Shown here in pieces: positions 6,945 through 12,262 of a DNA stretch of 12,679 nt. The notes under the pieces were generated by a model. That model saw nothing but the letters and a program-made list of their open reading frames with translations. It was not told where the DNA came from and searched no databases. The stretch is taken from NCBI GenBank assembly GCA_003225595.1, contig QIAR01000111.1, forward strand, positions 1-12,679, written 5' to 3'. Position 1 is the first letter of the stretch; each line of letters starts with the position of its first letter. The translations under genes and the position numbers were made by a program. This stretch comes from Acidobacteriota bacterium (GTDB lineage: Bacteria > Acidobacteriota > Terriglobia > Terriglobales > Acidobacteriaceae).

Positions 6945-8760
6945 TAGCGTCCACCACCTGCTGGGATTCGGTTTTTGGACAGCGCGGGTCATGTCCGCCG
7001 GCAAGCAGCAGCAGCGGCGCCTTGATCTGGTCCACGAAGTTAATCGGCGAGCGATCCTGATATCGCGCTTTGTCCTTTTCCAGATCACCCATCGTGGCCA
7101 AATCCCACTGTTGCAGCACGGGATCTTCGTTCTGAATTTCGGTGAACCAGTTCACGAACGGCACGATGGGCACGCCCGCCGCCCACAGTTCCGGTGCTTT
7201 GGTCACGCCCATCATGGTCATGTACCCGCCGTAGCTGCCGCCCATGAGAATGAGTTTCTTGGGATCGATGTAACCCGTCTGCTTGATCCAGTCTGCGGCA
7301 GCGAGCACGTCCTGTAAATCGCCGCCGCCCATATCGAACAGGTTCGCCTGCCGGAATTCCTTGCCGTAACCTGTGGATCCGCGATAGTTGGGGGCGATCA
7401 CGATGTAACCCTGGTTGGCTACGTACTGGACAAACCGGTTGAACGAATTTACTGTTTGCGCTGCCGGGCCGCCATGAACATAGACAATTGCTGGGTGCTG
7501 CGCATTGCGCGGCAGGTTGTAAGGAGCGTAGACAAACGCTGAGATGGTCCACTTGCCGTCGCGGCTGGGATAATGCACCAGATACGGCTCCACCATATCT
7601 TCCGAGCGCACACCAGCCACCAGCGACCGTGTGACTTGACGCGACTTGCTGCTCGCCAGATCGTAGACCCAGACATCGTTGGGAGCGTTCGGCCCGTTGT
7701 GGTAATACAGAAGACGGGAGCCGTCGCGTGTGAACGCGGACTCAGAGCCGCCTGGTGAATTCACTCCCTTGGGCAGCGGGAGAACGGTATTCTTTCCGCC
7801 AGCCAGATCGTGCAGGTAGATGTCCGTGTTGCCATCGACATTGGCGGTCCAGGTGACATAGCGGCCGTCGGGCGAGAATTCACCGCCGCTGACCTCCCAT
7901 TTGTCCTGCGTAAGCCAGTCGATTTTCTTTGACGCAACGTCAAGCAGGCCGACATTGTCGAACCCGTTGCCCGCGTTTGAGGTGAGGAGCAGTTTCTTCG
8001 CGTCAGGAGAAATCGCATTGGCTGCATAGAGCTGTTCGCCATTGTGCGGAGTTAGCAGGCTACTCTTTCCGCTTGCCACTTCGGCAATGAAGATATTCGA
8101 GTCTGTGCCTTTCGCCTGACGTTGCGTGTAGGCGATCCATTTGCCATCTCTCGACCAGAGGGGGTTGAAATTGAGCTTGTCCTTCGGCGTGCCTGTGGTC
8201 AGATGCTTCACCTGGCGCATCACCATGTCATAAACGTCAATCTCGAAAACTGAAGAAGTCTTCGGCTTCACCATGTACGCGAGATAGCGCCCATCGGGCG
8301 ACCAGGCCGGGTTTTCTTCGGCAATCTCGCGCGTGTTGGTGAGGTTCACTACTTGCCCGGTCTTGGGTGAAACGAGAAAGATGTCCCATTGCTCATCGCC
8401 ATCGTAGTCAGATTGATAGGCGATCCACTTGCCGTCGGGAGACCATGCGGGCGTGGCCTGACGCTGATCGCTGATGGCGAGTTGCGCAGGCCAGCCACCT
8501 TCCGCGGGCACCAGCCACAGATTGTTTCGTCCGCTGATATTCGAAATGAAAGCAATGGTCTTTCCGTCCGGCGACCAGGCTGTGCCGCCGATGGCACGCG
8601 TCATGTAGAGCTTTTCGATGGAGAGATTCTTCTCCACCTGAGCGTTGGGCTTGCTGGCGATCTGTTTGGGGTCGGTAACGGACTGGGGCGCAGGCAAGGT
8701 CTGAGCCAAAGCAAGAGTGCTCATAGCAATCACGATAACAAACGAGATAGGAGTTCGCAT
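6787..8760 (-). CDS. Secreted S9-family prolyl oligopeptidase-like serine peptidase
   Basis: A 657-residue peptidase that probably cleaves short peptides in the periplasm or outside the cell. Residues 1-19 are a signal peptide (FVIVIAMSTLALA, cut before Gln20). Residues 50-400 form a beta-propeller with seven WSPDG-type blade motifs at about 62, 106, 153, 202, 250, 295 and 343, the TolB/PD40-like propeller that screens substrates. Residues 420-650 are the alpha/beta hydrolase domain. The catalytic triad is visible as Ser509 in GGSYGGYM, Asp591 in GGHDPRCP and His623 in NEGHGFA. HGGP (oxyanion region) precedes. Length and order fit the dipeptidyl aminopeptidase/acylaminoacyl peptidase group; exact specificity cannot be read. 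AGGA (8767-8770 on the opposite strand as TCCT) provides the ribosome site. It lies 78 bases downstream of nth on the same strand and may share its transcript. Its 3' end faces hemD. Confidence 0.92.
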   Translation of the reverse strand: MRTPISFVIVIAMSTLALAQTLPAPQSVTDPKQIASKPNAQVEKNLSIEKLYMTRAIGGTAWSPDGKTIAFISNISGRNNLWLVPAEGGWPAQLAISDQRQATPAWSPDGKWIAYQSDYDGDEQWDIFLVSPKTGQVVNLTNTREIAEENPAWSPDGRYLAYMVKPKTSSVFEIDVYDMVMRQVKHLTTGTPKDKLNFNPLWSRDGKWIAYTQRQAKGTDSNIFIAEVASGKSSLLTPHNGEQLYAANAISPDAKKLLLTSNAGNGFDNVGLLDVASKKIDWLTQDKWEVSGGEFSPDGRYVTWTANVDGNTDIYLHDLAGGKNTVLPLPKGVNSPGGSESAFTRDGSRLLYYHNGPNAPNDVWVYDLASSKSRQVTRSLVAGVRSEDMVEPYLVHYPSRDGKWTISAFVYAPYNLPRNAQHPAIVYVHGGPAAQTVNSFNRFVQYVANQGYIVIAPNYRGSTGYGKEFRQANLFDMGGGDLQDVLAAADWIKQTGYIDPKKLILMGGSYGGYMTMMGVTKAPELWAAGVPIVPFVNWFTEIQNEDPVLQQWDLATMGDLEKDKARYQDRSPINFVDQIKAPLLLLAGGHDPRCPKTESQQVVDAIKKRGGVVDYKVYENEGHGFARVENQIDAYRRVADFLKSHVPPADCGCSLNE

Positions 8761-8838
8761 GCGGGATCCTTTGGACGAGGTGGGAAAGGAGAGTCTAGCA
8801 GAGGGACGCCGTTTCCTGTCGCTCCATCAACCCTGAAC

Positions 8839-9732
8839 CTAGGGCTTCGCATTCCTGTGAATTTCCACCGTACTCCAGGTCTTGTCGGCGGCGTGACACA
8901 AGTTTTCCAGCGGACAGTCCACGCATCTCGGCGAGCGTGCCATGCACAGCTTGCGCCCATGCCAGATGACCTGATGCGCAAACAACGTCCACTTTTCACG
9001 CGGAATGATCTTCATCAAATCCTGCTCGATCTTTTGCGCGTCGGTATTTTCGCTCAGCTCCAGCCGATGTGCGATGCGAGTAACATGCGTGTCCACGACG
9101 ATGCCTTCATTCTTGCGGAACCACGTGCCCAGCGTGACATTCGCGGTTTTGCGTGCTACACCCGGCAAAGTGAGTAGCTTGTCCATTTCATCGGGCACCT
9201 GCCCGCCGAAATCGCTGACGATTTTCTTGGCTGCGCCGACGACGGACTTCGATTTATTGCGGAAGAAACCGGTCGACTGGATGTCGGGCTCGAGTTGTTC
9301 CGGTTTAAGCGCAGCGAAGTCTTCGACTGTGGGGTACTTCTTGAACAATTCAGGCGTAACTATGTTCACGCGCACGTCCGTGGCCTGGGCGGAGAGAATG
9401 GTCGCCACCAGGAGTTGCCAGGCATTCTTGTGTTGCAACGCGCACGTGGCCCCCGGATACTGCTGGTCTAGACGCTTCAGGATTTCCTGAACGCGCTCGC
9501 GCGCGAGGGGGTCGTAGCCCTTCGTCTTCGCAACTCTGATTGCCCTTACTATTTGTGCTGCCGGGGCAGTGCCGGGGGCGCCCGTTGCCATAGGACCTTT
9601 GCCGCCGATCCCCACTCCGCCGCTCCTGGGTTGGCGCGAAGTGCCGCGGCTCTGCTGTCCGCGGGGAACGCTCCGCGCGCCCTCGTGGCGTCCGGTTTTC
9701 GCAGGTTGGCGGGGAATCACGCCGCGCGGCAT
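8839..9732 (-). CDS. nth: Endonuclease III (DNA glycosylase/AP lyase) with a basic N-terminal extension
   Basis: Base-excision repair enzyme that removes oxidised pyrimidines and cuts at the abasic site. In the 297-residue form, the helix-hairpin-helix LPGVARKTANV carries the catalytic Lys195, and VDTHVTR supplies Asp214. The 4Fe-4S cluster loop CMARSPRCVDCPLENLC gives Cys263, 270, 273 and 279 in the classical C-x6-C-x2-C-x5-C spacing. The enzyme core begins near residue 70 (YDPLARERVQEILKRL). The first ~70 residues are an Arg/Gly/Pro-rich, probably disordered tail not present in E. coli Nth. I chose ATG 9732 because AAGGAG lies 11 bases upstream. ATG 9591 (MATGAPG, with AAAGG just before it) would give a 250-residue form closer to the family. 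The frame is also open upstream into a transposase remnant (see 9814-10000). Confidence 0.92.
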   Translation of the reverse strand: MPRGVIPRQPAKTGRHEGARSVPRGQQSRGTSRQPRSGGVGIGGKGPMATGAPGTAPAAQIVRAIRVAKTKGYDPLARERVQEILKRLDQQYPGATCALQHKNAWQLLVATILSAQATDVRVNIVTPELFKKYPTVEDFAALKPEQLEPDIQSTGFFRNKSKSVVGAAKKIVSDFGGQVPDEMDKLLTLPGVARKTANVTLGTWFRKNEGIVVDTHVTRIAHRLELSENTDAQKIEQDLMKIIPREKWTLFAHQVIWHGRKLCMARSPRCVDCPLENLCHAADKTWSTVEIHRNAKP

Positions 9733-9743
9733 TTGCTTTGCGT

Positions 9744-9749
9744 CTCCTT
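9744..9749 (-). promoter_or_regulatory. Shine-Dalgarno for the long nth start
   Basis: AAGGAG on the minus strand, 11 bases before ATG 9732. The spacing is a little long but the match is good. It favours the 297-residue form over a start inside the transposase remnant. Confidence 0.45.
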
Positions 9750-9778
9750 GCGTTCGTGTGCTGAAGAAGCGAACATAA

Positions 9779-9787
9779 ATGTTAGCA
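9779..9787 (-). promoter_or_regulatory. Candidate extended -10 promoter for nth
   Basis: The minus strand reads TGCTAACAT, an extended -10 box (TG, one base, then TAACAT), giving a leader of about 40 bases to ATG 9732. The -35 region (CGTTTC) is poor, as is allowed for extended -10 promoters. It lies just past the point where the transposase remnant ends. Confidence 0.3.
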
Positions 9788-9813
9788 GAATTGATGATGG
9801 AGAAACGGGCCTC

Positions 9814-10000
9814 CTTCTTCCGGCATCCCGCGCACTCGTAAAGTCCCTTCCGCGTGGTCTTGCCTTCCAGTTTGTAGGCGTTATTGATCTCCCCACAGTG
9901 GGGACACACCGGGCCATCTGGCCAGCGTTGTTTCTCGAAGAACTGACGGGCCTTCTCTTCGTTGATAAACAGCTCCGATTGGCCTTTCGGATTCTTGCAT
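9814..10000 (-). pseudogene. N-terminal remnant of an IS1595-type transposase
   Basis: Read on the minus strand, the sequence gives NPKGQSELFINEEKARQFFE, then KQRWPDGPVCPHCGEINNAY, then KLEGKTTRKGLYECAGCRKK. This is the zinc-ribbon head of IS1595-group transposases: RWPDGPVCPHCG and CAGCRK supply the paired CxxC motifs. In intact members I would expect FTVTVGT-type sequence next and a DDE-type domain of some 200 more residues. Here the match stops at 9814 and unrelated sequence follows. ATG 10000 is out of frame with the conserved part by one base (ATGCAAGAATCC, where dropping one A would give MQNPKG), so it is both frameshifted and cut short. No inverted repeat pair or target duplication could be identified because the other end is gone. 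The family assignment is from memory of the motif. Confidence 0.75.
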
Positions 10001-10074
10001 AAATACCCCTTTTGCGCTTGGGTCTGTCAAGTGGATAATTCCGAAAATATTTAGCAGTAGCACAGACCACGTGG

Positions 10075-10113
10075 GGACAGACGCCCTCGCCTGTCCGGCG
10101 GCCCACGGGCCGC
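10075..10113. repeat. Two adjacent palindromic hairpins, REP-like
   Basis: Hairpin one has arms GGACAG (10075-10080) and CTGTCC (10091-10096) around a 10-base loop. One base later, hairpin two has arms GCGGCCC (10098-10104) and GGGCCGC (10107-10113) with a 2-base centre. The right side CTGTCCGGCGG recurs at 12515-12525 next to another GGACAG arm. Paired intergenic hairpins with a recurring core look like repetitive extragenic palindromes. A terminator role is less likely because no T tract follows. Confidence 0.5.
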
Positions 10114-10191
10114 TCGCTTGGCCTGTCATTGTTGGTTGGGTCTGCTCAAGGCCACCGGTTATTTCGTAACCCGGCGTGTCCCTCAGCTTTA

Positions 10192-10206
10192 TTGACGCCG
10201 CGTCAA
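10192..10206. promoter_or_regulatory. Perfect 15-bp palindrome, candidate operator
   Basis: TTGACGCCGCGTCAA has 7-bp arms (TTGACGC and GCGTCAA) around a single central base. It coincides with the putative -35 box of the promoter for the 74-residue protein, where a bound dimeric regulator would block RNA polymerase. No regulator gene is seen nearby. Confidence 0.4.
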
Positions 10207-10220
10207 CACCCGGGTAGTCT
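10192..10220 (+). promoter_or_regulatory. Candidate sigma-70 promoter for the 74-residue protein
   Basis: TTGACG (10192-10197, 5 of 6 to consensus) and TAGTCT (10215-10220, 3 of 6) are separated by exactly 17 bases. The predicted start near 10227 leaves a leader of about 40 bases before ATG 10269. Confidence 0.4.
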
Positions 10221-10268
10221 GAGAGTGGTTCACACTTTGATTTGCTTTCAGGAAAATTAGGGACAACG

Positions 10269-10493
10269 ATGGCAGTGAAGTCCATTCAGCTCGGGCAGGT
10301 GTGGCGTAATGACGACAGCGGCAAGGACTTCCTGGTGACCAAGCTCTACAACGAAGTGTTCACGCAATATGCCGTCCTGCGTCCGGCCGAGGTGACTGCG
10401 CCGGAGGCTCCCACGGTGCGAGTGAAAGTGGCGAAGTCTGCCGCTGGAGCCACGCTGCCCGGATTCACGTTTACGCAAGAAGGCGCGTTCTAA
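10269..10493 (+). CDS. Small conserved hypothetical protein, 74 aa
   Basis: No named family is recognised. The product begins MAVKSIQLGQVWRNDDSGKD and continues with short strands (FLVTKLYNEVFTQYAVLRP), a Pro/Ala linker, VRVKVAKSAAG and the ending LPGFTFTQEGAF. The alternation of strands and turns suggests a small beta-barrel (SH3-like) fold; this is inference. There is no signal peptide or membrane segment, so it is probably cytosolic. ATG 10269 is chosen over an upstream in-frame TTG (10242) because TAGGGA (10258-10263) is well placed as a ribosome site and the sequence upstream is not protein-like. It has its own candidate promoter and operator at 10192-10220 and is followed at once by an inverted heptamer array, so it is likely a single-gene transcript. 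I recall close homologs in Acidobacteriota, unverified. Confidence 0.7.
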   Translation: MAVKSIQLGQVWRNDDSGKDFLVTKLYNEVFTQYAVLRPAEVTAPEAPTVRVKVAKSAAGATLPGFTFTQEGAF

Positions 10494-10496
10494 GCC

Positions 10497-10595
10497 TTAA
10501 CATTCAAGCCCTTAGCAGTTTGCATTTAGCCGTCAAGGGTTGTGCTGAACTCATCACTGACCAAGCCGAACTGCTAAATGCCAAGTGTTAATTGC
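10497..10595. repeat. Inverted array of degenerate 7-bp repeats between the 74-aa gene and the DedA gene
   Basis: The left arm (10497-10531) divides into five 7-mers: TTAACAT, TCAAGCC, CTTAGCA, GTTTGCA and TTTAGCC. The right arm (10568-10595) divides into four: GAACTGC, TAAATGC, CAAGTGT and TAATTGC. The right-arm consensus is a rotated reverse complement of the left one. Exact pairings include GCATTTAGC (10522-10530) with GCTAAATGC (10573-10581), TAGCAGTT (10513-10520) with AACTGCTA (10569-10576), and TTAACA (10497-10502) with TGTTAA (10586-10591). The RNA could form a long interrupted hairpin that might end the upstream transcript. Confidence 0.55.
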
Positions 10596-10632
10596 TCCCT
10601 GTCCCGTGAGTTAATACTTGGCGCCAATATTC

Positions 10633-11259
10633 ATGACAGAGAAAATCCTGGCCGTCATCTTCGTCTTCATCAAGTCGGTAATTGGGGTTAGCGGTTATGC
10701 CGGGATCACACTCCTCATGGCGATTGAATCGGCCTGTATCCCACTGCCTTCTGAACTGATCATGCCTTTTGCGGGATATCTCGTGTATGAGGGCACGATG
10801 AAGCTGTTCTGGGTGGCGACAGCTGGGGCCATCGGCTGCAATCTGGGATCGCTGGTCGCATACGAGATCGGCTACTACGGCGGGCGCCCGCTCGTCGAAA
10901 AATATGGCCGCTGGATTCTGCTCAGCCGCCGCGAACTCGATTGGGCCGACCGGTTCTTTCTGCGTTGGGGGTACTTGGCGGTGTTCATCGCGCGGTTGCT
11001 GCCAGTGATTCGGACCTTCATCGCATTGCCAGCGGGAATCGCCCGCATGCCACGCGGGCGCTTTCATCTCTACACTTTCATCGGGTCGTGGCCGTGGTGT
11101 TTTGCGCTCGCCTGGTTCGGCATGAAGCTGGGCGAGAACTGGCGCAGTCTGGGCAAGTACTTCCATCAGTTTGATGCCGTCATCAGCGCGCTGCTGGCAA
11201 TTGGGATTATCTGGTTCGTGTGGTCGCACTGGCAGAATCGGATGCGGGCGGAGGAGTAG
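10633..11259 (+). CDS. DedA-family (SNARE-associated/VTT domain) inner membrane protein
   Basis: The DedA family comprises membrane transporters tied to lipid carrier (undecaprenyl phosphate or phosphatidylethanolamine) recycling and to maintenance of proton motive force; which role applies here cannot be read. The 208-residue length is typical. Family marks are ESACIPLPSELIMPFAGYLV (Glu32, Pro-x-Pro-Ser-Glu at 37-41), YEIGYYGGRPLVEKYG, and FIARLLPVIRTFIALPAGIA. The last carries the paired arginines Arg121 and Arg127 with the six-residue spacing seen in E. coli YqjA/YghB. Hydrophobic segments lie at about 8-33, 41-54, 57-78, 113-135, 144-164 and 183-199, including the re-entrant pieces. ATG 10633 is preferred to an in-frame TTG at 10618. 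No good Shine-Dalgarno is visible. It follows the inverted heptamer array and ends 151 bases before the next gene. Confidence 0.9.
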   Translation: MTEKILAVIFVFIKSVIGVSGYAGITLLMAIESACIPLPSELIMPFAGYLVYEGTMKLFWVATAGAIGCNLGSLVAYEIGYYGGRPLVEKYGRWILLSRRELDWADRFFLRWGYLAVFIARLLPVIRTFIALPAGIARMPRGRFHLYTFIGSWPWCFALAWFGMKLGENWRSLGKYFHQFDAVISALLAIGIIWFVWSHWQNRMRAEE

Positions 11260-11295
11260 GGCAGGCCGTTAATCTTCCGACTTCCACCGTTATTG

Positions 11296-11400
11296 TAGAT
11301 TTGAGATTTTAGATTTCAGATTTTGACGGCATCATCGCGAGCGCACAGCTCAATTCTGCAGTCTGAAATCTGCAATGTACAATCTGAAACCTGAATTCTG
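11296..11400. repeat. Inverted array of 7-bp repeats upstream of the 146-aa secreted protein gene
   Basis: The left arm (11296-11323) is four exact tandem units of N-AGATTT with first bases T, G, T and C. After 28 bases, the right arm (11352-11400) is seven consecutive 7-mers: AATTCTG, CAGTCTG, AAATCTG, CAATGTA, CAATCTG, AAACCTG and AATTCTG. This is the reverse complement of the same unit. AGATTTCAGA (11311-11320) pairs perfectly with TCTGAAATCT (11362-11371). The array runs right up to the ribosome site GGAG (11400-11403). Confidence 0.7.
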
Positions 11401-11403
11401 GAG
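11400..11403 (+). promoter_or_regulatory. Ribosome binding site that decides a GTG start
   Basis: GGAG lies 7 bases before GTG 11411. The in-frame ATG at 11375 falls inside the heptamer repeat array and would put 12 repeat-coded residues ahead of a normal signal peptide, so GTG 11411 is preferred. Confidence 0.6.
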
Positions 11404-11410
11404 AATCACC

Positions 11411-11851
11411 GTGAAGCGATTCGCACTCTTGCTGATCCTGTTCGCTGTTAATTCGATGATGAGTTGGGCGCAGAGCGCGTCCGCCACCCCGAACCAGCCG
11501 TTTGTCGTCGAGTACTACTACAAGGCAAAGTGGGGATATGCGGATGAGTTCCTGAAACTCTTCAAGAAAAATCACTATACACTGCTCAAGAAGCAGGTGG
11601 AGACGGGGCGCATGCTCAAGGTGTGGATGGACCAGCCGCGATATCATGCCACCGAGGATGGGCGCTGGGACTATCGTGTCACTATCGTCTTCAAGAATTC
11701 AACGCTGGCCAGTGAGCCCTTCGAAGACGCGTTGAAGAAGCAGTTATTTCCCGACCAGGAGACCTATGTGCGCGAGGAGCAGCGTCGTTTTGCGATCCTG
11801 GATGCGCATTGGGATGTACCGACAAAGACCGTGGATCTGGAAGGGAAGTGA
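11411..11851 (+). CDS. Small secreted protein, 146 aa, unknown function
   Basis: Residues 1-20 are a signal peptide (KRFALLLILFAVNSMMSWA, cut before Gln21), so the product is periplasmic or secreted. The mature part of about 126 residues starts with a strand, FVVEYYYKAKWG, then a helix, YADEFLKLFKKNHYTLLKKQ. A second strand (MLKVWMDQPRY) and a third (YRVTIVFKNS) follow, and a helix with many charged residues closes it (FEDALKKQLFPDQETYVREE). The strand-helix-strand pattern resembles a ferredoxin-like dimeric alpha/beta barrel; this is a structural guess, with no catalytic motif seen. No cysteine is present. The GTG start is supported by GGAG 7 bases upstream. The heptamer array fills its leader and could influence its expression. 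Confidence 0.7.
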   Translation: MKRFALLLILFAVNSMMSWAQSASATPNQPFVVEYYYKAKWGYADEFLKLFKKNHYTLLKKQVETGRMLKVWMDQPRYHATEDGRWDYRVTIVFKNSTLASEPFEDALKKQLFPDQETYVREEQRRFAILDAHWDVPTKTVDLEGK

Positions 11852-11898
11852 AAAGCGCAACCACAGAGCACCCGACGATCACAGGCAAGTTCTTGAAC

Positions 11899-11916
11899 CA
11901 CGAAGGACACTAAGGA
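11899..11916. repeat. Two tandem 9-bp units in the gap before the small membrane protein gene
   Basis: CACGAAGGA (11899-11907) is followed directly by CACTAAGGA (11908-11916). The surrounding ACCACAGAGCAC (about 11869-11880) and CAACAGAGG further downstream have the same flavour. Similar CCACGAAGGACAC strings occur in gaps of many environmental genomes. No function is proposed. Confidence 0.35.
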
Positions 11917-11941
11917 GCACAACAGAGGTTCCCTAAGTCAC

Positions 11942-12262
11942 ATGAGAGCATACATCGCAACCACCGGCATAGTCTGTGGCTTGGTTACGCTATCGCACCT
12001 CGCAAGATCAGTCGAGCTGTGGCATCGCTTTAACCGCTACCCGTGGTACGTCGTAGGCATGTGCCTCCTCTCTCTTCTGTCAGGCGGTCTGTCCATTTGG
12101 GGTGGCGCCTCTTCAGGCTGCCAAGGTAGCGCTCCACGGGGACGGGACTGCAAGATGGACGCATTCTTGCCCTATTCCCACGCACAGAGCTGGCGAAAAT
12201 GCAAGTCCCGGATCCAATCTGCGCGGCAGGGAACGCTCTCCTGCTTCGTAAGTACTAGGTAG
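11942..12262 (+). CDS. Small membrane protein, probably frameshifted near its C-terminus
   Basis: The 106-residue frame has a convincing first half. It has a hydrophobic segment at residues 4-20 (YIATTGIVCGLVTLSHL), a polar bridge with SVELWHRFNRYPWYVV, and a second segment at about 37-52 (VVGMCLLSLLSGGLSIW). The second half, from Gly55 on, is Ser/Arg/Cys-rich and not membrane-protein-like. At 12099-12102 there is a run of four G. With one more G the frame would read WGWRLFRLPR and stop at TAG 12127-12129. That gives a tidy 63-residue two-helix protein with a normal basic tail, as in small membrane proteins I recall ending WAWRLLR. The extended product is therefore probably an artefact of a one-base loss, natural or technical. 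No function is known. The Shine-Dalgarno is weak. Confidence 0.5.
   Translation: MRAYIATTGIVCGLVTLSHLARSVELWHRFNRYPWYVVGMCLLSLLSGGLSIWGGASSGCQGSAPRGRDCKMDAFLPYSHAQSWRKCKSRIQSARQGTLSCFVSTR

Noticed and set aside
6646..7317. Plus-strand frame starting near the end of hemD and continuing antisense to the peptidase
   Set aside because: Only the first ~33 codons from ATG 6685 could be a relic; the rest is a shadow of the peptidase, so it is not listed as a gene.
8389..9177. Plus-strand open frame (262 codons) across the peptidase and nth genes
   Set aside because: It is antisense to two clear genes and its product is low-information; no start signal was seen.
10020..10068. GGTCTGT/ACAGACC inverted repeat as the terminal repeat of the insertion sequence
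   Set aside because: Both arms are on the same side of the transposase remnant with a 34-base loop, so they cannot be the two ends of the element.
11296..11400. CRISPR array
   Set aside because: The units are 7 bp with no spacers, and they invert halfway; no cas gene is present.
11375..11410. ATG 11375 as start of the 146-aa secreted protein
   Set aside because: It lies within the heptamer repeats and would bury the signal peptide; GTG 11411 has a better ribosome site.
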